Assembly (NCBI RefSeq): GCF_051131155.1 | Contig: NZ_CP159508.1 | Location: 4,526,001 to 4,590,000 of the forward strand | Length of the DNA stretch: 64,000 nucleotides | Source: Pseudanabaena minima | GTDB taxonomy: Bacteria; Cyanobacteriota; Cyanobacteriia; Pseudanabaenales; Pseudanabaenaceae | Direction of reading: 5' to 3' | In this document: piece by piece, positions 18,565 to 26,063 of the stretch | Position numbering within the stretch: position 1 is the stretch's first letter | How the letters are laid out: every line of letters begins with the position of its first letter | Position numbers and translations under genes: made by a program | Notes under the pieces: generated by a model | Database searches by the model: none | Seen by the model: only the letters and a program-made list of their open reading frames with translations | What the model was told of the DNA's origin: nothing

Positions 18565-19656
18565 ATGAGAAGGCGATCGCAAAATCTTTTATCTTCTTTT
18601 GTGCGCGTTGTTATCGCTGCCAATATATTTGCTTTTATTTCAATCAGTGGGAATCCTCAAAATGATATTACTTGGGCAAAAAATCTAGATACTAAAAGTA
18701 ATTCATCGAATCCCAAGCGCTTTTTATTCATAGATTTACAAAACCATTGGTCGCGATTGTTTGTTGAAGGGTTATTGTCACAGACAGCTTTGAAAGAGGC
18801 TTTAGTGAATTCTGATACGATTAGTCAATTTCAGCCCGATCGCCCCATTACCCGTGCTGAACTTGCCAACTTATTAGAGATTGCCTTTGCTAATCGCAAT
18901 GTTCCCAAGATTACGACGCGCTTAAATGAGCCTGCCACCAAAGCCGAAGCCCTAGTAGCGATCGCCCGTGAACTCAACCTCAATAGCAAAGCTCACACAA
19001 CACCACAAACATATTTGCTATCAATGTATCGTGATGCTTTGAAAGTCCCTGACTATGCTATCCCTGCGATCGCCACACTTACTCAGCAAGGTTTAGTTAC
19101 CAACTATCCCGACCCACGTATTCTTGCGCCGACTAATGCGATTACAAAAAGTGAACTAGCCGTCTTGCTTTATCAAGCTCTAGCTTATCAAAAGAAATTA
19201 CCAGCACTAGGCTCGCTCTATACGATTAATCCTAATCGGCAGCTTTGGGATCGTGAACTGATGCAAGTGACTCGCCTCGAAGTTAGCATCAGCAAGCGCA
19301 AAGTTACCGCCTTTCATGGTGAGATACCTTTAAAAACATATCCTGTAGCGGTGGGCAAAGAAGGCTGGAGTACCCCAATCGGCAATCATCGGGTTTTACA
19401 AACGATTGAATATCCTGCTTGGCAAAATCCTTTTACAGGTGCTGTAATTCCTAGTAAAGATCCTGAAAATCCTCTAGGCGATCGCTGGATTGGCTTTTGG
19501 ACAAATGGCAAGGATTGGTCTGGGTTTCATGGCACTCCTAACCGAGCCTCAGTTGGGCAAGCGGCTTCTCATGGCTGTATTCGTATGTATAACGAAGATG
19601 TCCGCGAGTTATTTAGCCAAGTAACCGTAGGAACTATTGTGAGAGTATCACCATAA
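18565..19656 (+). CDS. L,D-transpeptidase (YkuD) with SLH-like region
   Basis: A 363-residue exported protein. Residues 1-30 form an N-terminal hydrophobic signal or anchor. Residues about 48-210 resemble S-layer homology repeats (FIDLQNHWSRLFVEGLLSQ, FQPDRPITRAELANLLEIAF, PAIATLTQQGLVTNYPDP). Residues 230-363 form the YkuD catalytic domain: VAVGKEGWSTPIGNH, and FHGTPN ending in SHGCIRM with the nucleophile Cys338 and its His. It would cross-link peptidoglycan through 3-3 bonds or tether proteins to the wall, with the SLH region binding cell-wall polymers. It has its own hairpin terminator, shared with the convergent gene. Confidence 0.9.
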   Translation: MRRRSQNLLSSFVRVVIAANIFAFISISGNPQNDITWAKNLDTKSNSSNPKRFLFIDLQNHWSRLFVEGLLSQTALKEALVNSDTISQFQPDRPITRAELANLLEIAFANRNVPKITTRLNEPATKAEALVAIARELNLNSKAHTTPQTYLLSMYRDALKVPDYAIPAIATLTQQGLVTNYPDPRILAPTNAITKSELAVLLYQALAYQKKLPALGSLYTINPNRQLWDRELMQVTRLEVSISKRKVTAFHGEIPLKTYPVAVGKEGWSTPIGNHRVLQTIEYPAWQNPFTGAVIPSKDPENPLGDRWIGFWTNGKDWSGFHGTPNRASVGQAASHGCIRMYNEDVRELFSQVTVGTIVRVSP

Positions 19657-19657
19657 A

Positions 19658-19706
19658 AGCCAGATAAATGAACTCACCGCTGCGCGGTGAGTTCATTTAT
19701 CTGGCT
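19658..19706. terminator. bidirectional terminator, tip GCTGCGC
   Basis: A 49-bp hairpin with perfect 23-bp arms and a TGC loop lies between two convergent stop codons. It is placed to end both transcripts, although T-runs are short. Confidence 0.8.
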
Positions 19707-19717
19707 GAGTTAGCTGT

Positions 19718-20500
19718 TTATGATTTGAGAACGCGCACTACCGTAGTTTGCGGGAGACTACTAGCATTAAGCTCTAGAGTTGAGCCTTCGAGTTTACGCA
19801 CCGTATCGGGGGGCATAAGTGCGAGGAACTCATCTACGGAGGCTAGTTGGCAAGAATTACTGGATTTGTCAGTACGGTAATAAGTAGGGATGACAATGCG
19901 TGGGTTAAGTTCTTGGACGATTGCCCTTGCTTCTGCTGGAGAATAGGCTTTTAGTTGCATCGGATCGGTACCTTGAGGATTACCACCAATGGGCAAAATC
20001 AAAACATCGGGACGACCCATCAAAATTCTTTGAGAAGCATTAATGGGTGCGGCTGCCCCACCTAAATGCAATATAAAAATACCTGATTGTTTCCAGCGCC
20101 ATGCCACATTGCGTCCAAATCGGCGACCCCCAATGCGATCGTGATCCATGGTGATGCCTTGAAGATTAATCCCCTTGAGATTATAAGAACCTGGTTCAGA
20201 CAAAACCCGCGTATCTTTGGGGAGATTTTCTAAATATCCTTCATCTAATAATCGTGAGCTAATCAAAATATAGTCAGATTTTGCCGTAGGCGAAGTTAAT
20301 TTGGCAGTACAACCAGCAGGACGGAAAGGATGTGTTAAAAAGCTGACATTATCCCCTGAGATTAGAAATGACAAATGTCCCAACCATTGAAGCCTTAGAG
20401 TCGAATTAGTCTGTGAATTAGCTGCGTCAGCAATGATTCCTGCGGTAAATGCTGATATTAGTCCACCTTGGGCGAGTCGAAGAATTTGTCTGCGGCGCAT
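19718..20500 (-). CDS. MBL-fold hydrolase-like protein, exported, metal site degenerate
   Basis: A 260-residue protein beginning MRRRQILRLAQGGLISAF, a Tat-like or lipoprotein-like leader without Cys. The body follows the UlaG-like metallo-beta-lactamase fold: LRLQWLGHLSFLIS, then a beta-strand and turn, then ITMDHDRIGGRRFGRN, LHLGGAAAP, PDVLILPIGGNPQGTDP and PRIVIPTYYRT. The usual HxHxDH metal-binding motif is replaced by SSRLLDEGY, so classical hydrolysis is doubtful. It may be a pseudoenzyme or bind something else. The gene is convergent with the transpeptidase gene and lies downstream of trpG on the same strand, with a 63-bp gap. Confidence 0.78.
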   Translation of the reverse strand: MRRRQILRLAQGGLISAFTAGIIADAANSQTNSTLRLQWLGHLSFLISGDNVSFLTHPFRPAGCTAKLTSPTAKSDYILISSRLLDEGYLENLPKDTRVLSEPGSYNLKGINLQGITMDHDRIGGRRFGRNVAWRWKQSGIFILHLGGAAAPINASQRILMGRPDVLILPIGGNPQGTDPMQLKAYSPAEARAIVQELNPRIVIPTYYRTDKSSNSCQLASVDEFLALMPPDTVRKLEGSTLELNASSLPQTTVVRVLKS

Positions 20501-20563
20501 GTTGTTTAGTTAATTGAGTATTTTGGGTTATGAGGGGAATGTTGTACAACGATACTTTAAGTA

Positions 20564-21163
20564 TTAGACTGTGACGCTTAATCCTTTTAGGAAGTTTCTC
20601 AGCAAGTCTTTGCCTGCCTCGGTCAAGATACTTTCGGGATGGAATTGTACACCTTGAACATGAGGATATTGCTTGTGTCGGACTCCCATGATTATGTCAT
20701 CTTCAGTCCATGCTGTAACTTCAAGTACATCAGGGCAGTTGTGGCGGTCAATCACCAGACTATGATAGCGAGTTGCTGTAAATGGATTAGCTAACCCTGC
20801 CAAAATACCGACTCCCGTATGATAAATTTGTGAGGTCTTGCCATGCATTAAGTAAGGTGCAGAAACAACTTTACCCCCGTACATTAATCCCATGCTCTGA
20901 TGTCCGAGACATACACCCAATATCGGAGTATTTGCGTCCATTTCCCGAATAATGTCTAGGGATACACCTGCTTCTTCGGGACGACCAGGACCTGGGGAAA
21001 TTACGACTCCTGCGGGGTGAAGCTGCTTAACTTCTTCGATGCTTATTTCGTCATTTCGCTTAACTATAATTTCGCCTAAAGTGGGGAATTCAGGTAATAA
21101 TTCCCCAAGGTACTGTACAAGGTTATAGGTAAAGCTGTCGTAATTGTCGATAACGAGAATCAT
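20564..21163 (-). CDS. trpG: anthranilate/aminodeoxychorismate synthase glutamine amidotransferase
   Basis: A 199-residue class I amidotransferase that hydrolyses glutamine and passes ammonia to a chorismate-using partner (TrpE or PabB) for tryptophan or folate. It opens MILVIDNYDSFTYNLVQYLG. The oxyanion loop is SPGPGRPEEAG and the triad is Cys85 (GVCLGHQ), His175 and Glu177 (FHPES). One such protein often serves both pathways in cyanobacteria, so trpG is the conventional label. No trpE is nearby. The region before its start is a large nested palindrome (21186-21308). Confidence 0.93.
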   Translation of the reverse strand: MILVIDNYDSFTYNLVQYLGELLPEFPTLGEIIVKRNDEISIEEVKQLHPAGVVISPGPGRPEEAGVSLDIIREMDANTPILGVCLGHQSMGLMYGGKVVSAPYLMHGKTSQIYHTGVGILAGLANPFTATRYHSLVIDRHNCPDVLEVTAWTEDDIIMGVRHKQYPHVQGVQFHPESILTEAGKDLLRNFLKGLSVTV

Positions 21164-21185
21164 GTTTACAGGACTTGTATTTGTG

Positions 21186-21308
21186 AAGCTTATTTACAGC
21201 AATTACCGATTAAACAAACCTCAAGAAATTTTTTGAAAGGGTTGCTTTGCAACCCTTTCAAAAAATTTCTTGGTTTGCGATTGATGAGTAATTGCTGTAA
21301 ATAAGCTT
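21186..21308. repeat. 123-bp nested palindrome between divergent genes
   Basis: Outer perfect 21-bp arms lie at 21186-21206 and 21288-21308 (AAGCTTATTTACAGCAATTAC and its mirror). Inner perfect 24-bp arms lie at 21222-21245 and 21249-21272 around a TTT loop (tip GCTTTGC). The intervening segments are also partly complementary. It lies upstream of both trpG and the TPR gene. Confidence 0.82.
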
Positions 21309-21396
21309 AGGGCTTAATAGCGATCGCTAATTTATTACTCAAATTTAGCTTTCTCAATTTAACATTCTTTATCAAGAATTCAGACCAGAAAAGATT

Positions 21397-22308
21397 ATGA
21401 AACCAGTTTTGGGAGTTGTCGCGTCGGTCTTAGTCGTTGGGGTGTGTGCAGATGTGGCGATCGCCCAACTGCGTGAAAAGCCACCTCAAAAAGTGCAGTT
21501 CCAGCAACAGGTTGATGTCCCACCCAACGAAACCGCCGATCAGCTTTTGGAACGTGGTAATGCCTATGTGCGTTTGGGTAATTTAGAAGGGGCTGTGGTA
21601 ATTTTTCGGGCGGCAATCAAGAAAAATCCTGAACTTACTGCTGCACATTACAATCTGGGGCTAGCTTATGCACAGGTGGGTAAGCTCAAGGAAGCAATTC
21701 ATTCTTTTCAACGCGCCACGAGACTCGACCCTAAGTTTGCGATGGCTTTTAGTAATTTAGGTGCGGCTCAATTGCAGTCGGGCGATCCTACTCAAGCTAT
21801 TTCCAACTTACAAAAAGCCGTCCGTCTTGATCCAAAGCTCTCTGTAGCCTATTACAACCTTGGTCTAGCCTTTAAAGAAAAAAAGGACATTAATAAGGCG
21901 ATCGCCAATCTCAATCAAGCTCTCAAGCTCAACCCTCAAGCACCTGAAACGATCTATAACTTAGGGTTATTAATTCAAGCTCAGGGTGATCTCCAAAAGG
22001 CGATCGCACACTATGCTAAGGCTGTGCAACTGAATCCTGAATATGCAGAGGCTTATTACAATTTGGGCGCAGCTTTATTAATTCAAGGTCAGACCGAAAA
22101 GGCGATCGGGCAATTGCGTAATGCTTTGCAATTCCGTAAAGACTATGCGGAGGCTTTTTATACGCTTGGGGTGGCACAGGTAAGGGCTGGACAGAAGCAA
22201 GAGGCAATTCAATCTTTTATTCAGGCGCAAGCATTTTTTAATCAGCAAAAAAACATTACATGGGCGCAACAAAGCGATCGCCAGATTCAGAGATTACGCA
22301 GTAGCTAA
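21397..22308 (+). CDS. secreted TPR-repeat protein
   Basis: A 303-residue protein. A signal peptide (about residues 1-23, GVVASVLVVGVCADVAIAQ) is followed by seven tetratricopeptide repeats from about residue 45 (for example NAYVRLGNLEGAVVIFRAAI, HYNLGLAYAQVGKLKEAIHS, TIYNLGLLIQAQGDLQKAIA). TPR arrays build a curved surface for protein binding. A periplasmic or thylakoid-lumen scaffold role is likely, with the partner unknown. The last repeat is followed by a short charged tail. Confidence 0.88.
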   Translation: MKPVLGVVASVLVVGVCADVAIAQLREKPPQKVQFQQQVDVPPNETADQLLERGNAYVRLGNLEGAVVIFRAAIKKNPELTAAHYNLGLAYAQVGKLKEAIHSFQRATRLDPKFAMAFSNLGAAQLQSGDPTQAISNLQKAVRLDPKLSVAYYNLGLAFKEKKDINKAIANLNQALKLNPQAPETIYNLGLLIQAQGDLQKAIAHYAKAVQLNPEYAEAYYNLGAALLIQGQTEKAIGQLRNALQFRKDYAEAFYTLGVAQVRAGQKQEAIQSFIQAQAFFNQQKNITWAQQSDRQIQRLRSS

Positions 22309-22313
22309 GAATC

Positions 22314-22350
22314 AACAAAAAAGGTCGGGCGAAGCCCGACCTTTTTTGTT
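22314..22350. terminator. bidirectional terminator, tip GCGAAGC
   Basis: Perfect 17-bp arms (AACAAAAAAGGTCGGGC and its mirror) flank a GAA loop between convergent genes. The right arm overlaps the stop of the WD40 gene. Confidence 0.88.
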
Positions 22351-23545
22351 AGGGAATGCTCCATACGTGAATATTGCAATCTTCACCACCACTGATTAGA
22401 GTCTGTTCATCTTGACTGAGGGCGATCGCATTAATCAGATTGATATGTCCATTAAGGACTTGAATTTGTTCACCTGTTTCTAAATTCCACACGCGGATTT
22501 CTTTATAACTGGCACTGATTAAAGTTTTACCATCACGACTAATAACCAGCGACTTCACCCAGCCCCAATGCCCTTCTAGGGTGCGAATCGCTTTACCTGT
22601 TTGCAAATCCCAGACTTTGATGCGAGTGTCGAGACTGCCACTGACAAGGGTGCGCCCATCGGGACTGATGGCAAAGGAGAGAACTCGCGCTGAATGTCCG
22701 ATAAATTCCCAGCGTTGTTTGCCCGAAATTAAATCCCATACCCGAATAGTGGTATCCCAACTGCAACTGGCGATCGCTTTGCCGTCGGGACTAAGGGCAA
22801 CGGAATCTACAAGACTAGTGTGACCTCTTAGGGTACGAATTTCTGTCCCTGTTCTGATATCCCAAAGTTTGATCGTAGTGTCTTGACTGCCTGTAACTAA
22901 CGTCTTGCCATCGGGCGTAATGGCTACTGAATTGACATAGCCGATATGTCCTGTCAATGTCAGTAGTTCCTTTCCTGATCGCGCATCCCAGAGTTTGATC
23001 GTTTTATCACGACTACCACTAGCTAGTATGCGCCCATTCGCACTGAGGGCAATGGACGTAACAATATGATTGTGTCCGCGAATTGTGCCAATCTGTCGAT
23101 GTTGAGTTCGATCTTTTCCTAAGTCCCAAACCTTGATCGTGAAGTCTGCACCAGCACTATATAAAATCCTGCCATTAGCTGACAAAGCAAGTGTAGCGAT
23201 CGCCTCGGCATGACCTTGCAAAGTATCAACAATATCGAATAGATGATATTGACTATAGTTAGCTAAAGCCTGTCGGATATGGGATTCAGGTCTGCGCCAC
23301 AGCAATAACAGAGCCGTGCGCTGTACTTTGAGCGATTCATCTTCTAGACCCTGTACAACTAAGTCCAAACCCGTTGCGCCATAGTTGAGGGCTTCTCTCA
23401 GGGCAGCCATTCTCGGTGCGATCACGGGACTGCTTAATCTGCGTTTTACCCCTTCTAAGCCACCCAATACTACAGCACCGAGCGGCGGTGGTACTTGACC
23501 GCCGAGAACGGCATCCTGTGCGGTTGGCTTCAGCTTCGTAATCAT
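22349..23545 (-). CDS. WD40-repeat protein
   Basis: A 398-residue protein. Residues 1-115 are helical and HEAT-like (APRMAALREALNYGATGLDLVVQGLEDESLKVQRTA... type pattern). Seven WD40 repeats follow from about 112, each with a GH-to-WD signature (GHAEAIATLALS...IKVWDL, GHNHIVTSIALS...IKLWDA, GHTSLVDSVALS...IRVWDL). Seven repeats close a complete beta-propeller, so it is a likely scaffold. The sequence is typical of cyanobacterial WD40 proteins; no catalytic domain is seen and the partner is unknown. The 97-residue gene upstream is on the same strand with a 32-bp gap, a possible operon. Confidence 0.9.
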   Translation of the reverse strand: MITKLKPTAQDAVLGGQVPPPLGAVVLGGLEGVKRRLSSPVIAPRMAALREALNYGATGLDLVVQGLEDESLKVQRTALLLLWRRPESHIRQALANYSQYHLFDIVDTLQGHAEAIATLALSANGRILYSAGADFTIKVWDLGKDRTQHRQIGTIRGHNHIVTSIALSANGRILASGSRDKTIKLWDARSGKELLTLTGHIGYVNSVAITPDGKTLVTGSQDTTIKLWDIRTGTEIRTLRGHTSLVDSVALSPDGKAIASCSWDTTIRVWDLISGKQRWEFIGHSARVLSFAISPDGRTLVSGSLDTRIKVWDLQTGKAIRTLEGHWGWVKSLVISRDGKTLISASYKEIRVWNLETGEQIQVLNGHINLINAIALSQDEQTLISGGEDCNIHVWSIP

Positions 23546-23577
23546 TCCCTTACTGGGTGCTTACTTATAATTCTGTC

Positions 23578-23871
23578 CTATAATTCTGTAAAGGTGACAG
23601 CACAGGTGTTTGTGCCTTCGCCCATACCTTTGTGATAAAAGGTCAATTTGTAATTAGGAAATTTTTTTGATTTCTGCACCATGTCAGATGCGACGAGTAA
23701 CAAATGGCGATCGCTAGCTGGCAAATGCAATAATCCGCGCTTAATTCCATTTTTGATACCATCTTCGAGGGTATTAGTTAGCCTTGTGATCACCTTATCT
23801 AGCTCAAGGCGATCGATAATGATTTCTTCTTCAGGCTCGCTTTCTATTGCCGAAATATCTACGTCAGACAT
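23578..23871 (-). CDS. small conserved-looking hypothetical protein
   Basis: A 97-residue protein I do not recognise. The N-terminus is acidic (ESEPEEEIIIDRLELDKVI), followed by a helical part with ALPASD-like HLPASDRHLLLVASDMVQ and a C-terminal strand-rich part (NYKLTFYHKGMGEGTNTCAVTFTEL). No signal peptide or membrane segment. It lies 32 bp before the WD40 gene on the same strand. Codon use matches its neighbours, and the frame is supported by ATG and a good length rather than by homology. Confidence 0.6.
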   Translation of the reverse strand: MSDVDISAIESEPEEEIIIDRLELDKVITRLTNTLEDGIKNGIKRGLLHLPASDRHLLLVASDMVQKSKKFPNYKLTFYHKGMGEGTNTCAVTFTEL

Positions 23872-23901
23872 GATCGAATATTTTCTAACTGGTTATTTGG
23901 G

Positions 23902-23928
23902 GATGAGCGATGCCAAGCATCGCTCATC
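23902..23928 (-). terminator. hairpin, tip GCCAAGC
   Basis: Perfect 12-bp arms GATGAGCGATGC and its mirror flank a CAA loop. It sits just after the QueD gene stop (minus strand) and before the 97-residue gene, so it likely ends the QueD transcript. Confidence 0.7.
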
Positions 23929-23934
23929 TGGTGA

Positions 23935-24807
23935 CTAGGCTGACTTTGCTAAGGCTTCTTCTAAAGAATGTTCAATCTCAGAAAGTTGATATTCTCCGTA
24001 TACTTCACAGGAGTTATTCGGGCTTTCAATCAACTTAATACTGTGCAATTTTGCGCCGATTTCACGAATTGGTTGCGTTAGTACTTTTTGAATATAGACT
24101 GCAATATTTTCAGCAGTTGGTACAACTTCCGCAAAGTAAGGAATGTCTTTGTTTAGGAAGGTGTGATCCATTGGATCAAGTACATACTGATCTAAAGCTT
24201 TTTGAAAATCACTTAGATCGGCAATCATGCCAGTGCGCGGATCGATTTCGCCAGAAATAGAGACATCTAAATGGTAATTATGCCCATGACCATGTACACG
24301 AGCGCATTTACCATAAATTTCTGTGTTTTCTTCGAGAGAGAGGGTATCTAAAGCGAGGCGATGAGCCGCAGAAAAGTGAGTGCTAATCGTTAAATTTGCT
24401 TGCATGTCATTACCTTGATAATCAGCCCAGAGTTCAGGATGTTCGTATAAGCGGATATTTACCAGTGGTAGGTGCGGCGCTAAATGCTGCCAGATCACAC
24501 GGGCAATATTTTCAGTGGTAGGGAGAGTCTGCTGAAACTCTTCCCATGCTTGGTTGAGATAGGAAAAATTTAATTGAGTCGTAACTTCACGGGCGATCGT
24601 GTGTTTGACATCTGAGAGGTTAAGTACCATGCCAGTGTTGTCAATTTCGCCTTGCATCCCAACATACAAAACGTAGTTATGACCGTGGGGTGGAAAGTTT
24701 GTACATAAGCCAAATTTGGCTTGATTTTCCTCGTCTGGAATTTCGGGTAGCCAGTAACGATGACTAGCAGAAAATTCGGCTCGGCGATTAATTACACATT
24801 TAGCCAT
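23935..24807 (-). CDS. tandem QueD / 6-pyruvoyltetrahydropterin synthase-like protein
   Basis: A 290-residue protein made of two fused copies of the PTPS/QueD fold, a family normally about 120-140 residues. Copy 1 (1-135) has EFSASHRYW and CTNFPPHGHNY; copy 2 (136-290) has HFSAAHRLAL and GKCARVHGHGHNY. Both keep the zinc-binding His residues and the catalytic-type Cys before the HGH motif. A Glu that closes the site is likely in both (YEHPELWADY, IKLIESPNNSCEV). QueD makes 6-carboxytetrahydropterin for queuosine, and PTPS acts in pterin synthesis; the sequence does not choose. No other que genes are adjacent. Confidence 0.85.
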   Translation of the reverse strand: MAKCVINRRAEFSASHRYWLPEIPDEENQAKFGLCTNFPPHGHNYVLYVGMQGEIDNTGMVLNLSDVKHTIAREVTTQLNFSYLNQAWEEFQQTLPTTENIARVIWQHLAPHLPLVNIRLYEHPELWADYQGNDMQANLTISTHFSAAHRLALDTLSLEENTEIYGKCARVHGHGHNYHLDVSISGEIDPRTGMIADLSDFQKALDQYVLDPMDHTFLNKDIPYFAEVVPTAENIAVYIQKVLTQPIREIGAKLHSIKLIESPNNSCEVYGEYQLSEIEHSLEEALAKSA

Positions 24808-25051
24808 CAGGAATAAGCCACTAAAGACAAGGCTTGAAGAATTGTAAATTTATATTAATACGTTAGCATTTTCAGCGATCGCTTCGTGACTAAGTATATT
24901 TGCGGCGTTGATCGCGATCGCGATAATTAAAAACCAACAAGTTAGGAGGTGGCGCGGAGCTCCGCATCCTAGCTATATTTGCGGCGATCGCTATAATTAA
25001 AAAATATCTTTAAAAGTCCCTTGCTATCAGTGCGATCGCATTGTTTGAGCT
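24808..25051. other. intergenic region with TATATTTGCGGCG direct repeats
   Basis: TATATTTGCGGCG followed by GATCGC-rich DNA and AATTAAAAA occurs twice (from about 24895 and 24973). Between them lies a GCGGAGCTCCGC palindrome. Several HIP1-type sites are clustered here. The repeats look like copies of a short dispersed element. No gene is seen. Confidence 0.55.
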
Positions 25052-25834
25052 ATGACACCAATTATTGCTCCCGATCTTGAGTCTATTCAACAAGTTCAAG
25101 AAACTCAAAAAATCCAGAAAGAAATATTTTATCCGTCTGAGGATGGTGAACCCTTGGCAGAGACTTCTGTTCATGCTGATGCAATCATTGCGACCGTTGC
25201 CGTTTTACGTAATTATTTAGCAGAAAATTTTTCTGAGCGATCGCCTGTTGTCCTTGCCGATCAATTTTTATACTACGCGCAGGGTTTTTCCAGATTGCGC
25301 GTTGCGCCTGATGTGATGGTGATTTTTGATATTCCGCAACAGCCCTATGACAACTACAAAATTTGGGAAACAGGCAAAATACCCAGCATAATTTTTGAGA
25401 TGACTTCAGAAAGCACCCAAGCTCACGACCAATTGAAAAAGCGGGAGCTTTATGAAAGTATTGGGGTTTTAGAATATTGGCTTTTCGATCCTAAAGGTGA
25501 ATGGATTCCTGAAAAATTACGCGGCTATCGTCGTCAAGCTAATCTGCCAGACAAGGAAGAAGATGCGTTGGTTTATGAGGCGATCGCTGATGGTTTAAGT
25601 CAAGTTTTAGGTTTGCGCCTTGAAGTCGAAGGCTCTCTGATTAATTTCTATCGCCAAGATAATGGTGAAAAGCTCTTAATCCCCAGTGAGCTATTTGCAG
25701 CTTTGCAAACACAAACTCAACGTGCCGTTGATGCCCAGCAACGAGCAGAGTCTGCGGAAGAACGAGCAAGACTTGCTGAACTAGAGGCTCAAAAATTGCG
25801 CGATCGCTTAGTTGCATTGGGCATTGAACCATAA
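25052..25834 (+). CDS. Uma2-family (DUF820) putative nuclease with coiled-coil tail
   Basis: A 260-residue protein. Residues 30-200 follow the Uma2 PD-(D/E)xK-like fold: LRVAPDVMVIFDIP with the PD motif, IIFEMTSEST, and KKRELYESIGVLEYWLFDP. The C-terminal 50 residues are a charged coiled coil (QQRAESAEERARLAELEAQKLRDRL), common in cyanobacterial members. The family is greatly expanded in cyanobacteria; nuclease activity is predicted from fold and its biological role is unknown. The spliced gene at 37693 is a second member in this window. Confidence 0.88.
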   Translation: MTPIIAPDLESIQQVQETQKIQKEIFYPSEDGEPLAETSVHADAIIATVAVLRNYLAENFSERSPVVLADQFLYYAQGFSRLRVAPDVMVIFDIPQQPYDNYKIWETGKIPSIIFEMTSESTQAHDQLKKRELYESIGVLEYWLFDPKGEWIPEKLRGYRRQANLPDKEEDALVYEAIADGLSQVLGLRLEVEGSLINFYRQDNGEKLLIPSELFAALQTQTQRAVDAQQRAESAEERARLAELEAQKLRDRLVALGIEP

Positions 25835-25863
25835 ATGATTTCGTCACCATATATCATCTGTAG

Positions 25864-25932
25864 GGGTTTAGCATTTGCGGATCGAGATTTTCAAGCTCAC
25901 CACGAAAATCTCGATCCGCAAATGCTAAACCC
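25864..25932. repeat. 69-bp inverted repeat, 28-bp perfect arms
   Basis: Arms lie at 25864-25891 and 25905-25932 (GGGTTTAGCATTTGCGGATC and on), around a 13-bp loop. It follows the Uma2 gene by about 30 bp and is a candidate terminator or dispersed repeat. The loop is larger than in the other hairpins here. Confidence 0.75.
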
Positions 25933-25975
25933 TCTTCGCTTACAACGATGAATTATCCCTTCGTTGTGAGATTTA

Positions 25976-26012
25976 GGGCATAGCATTCCCATAGGTTGGG
26001 AATGCTATGCCC
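25976..26012. repeat. hairpin before pentapeptide gene
   Basis: Perfect 15-bp arms GGGCATAGCATTCCC and its mirror surround ATAGGTT. It is in the leader of the pentapeptide-repeat gene, 50 bp before the preferred ATG. Confidence 0.7.
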
Positions 26013-26063
26013 CTAAGGAGAATCATCATAAAATTAATCCAAATTTCTGGAAGTTTTAAGGCT

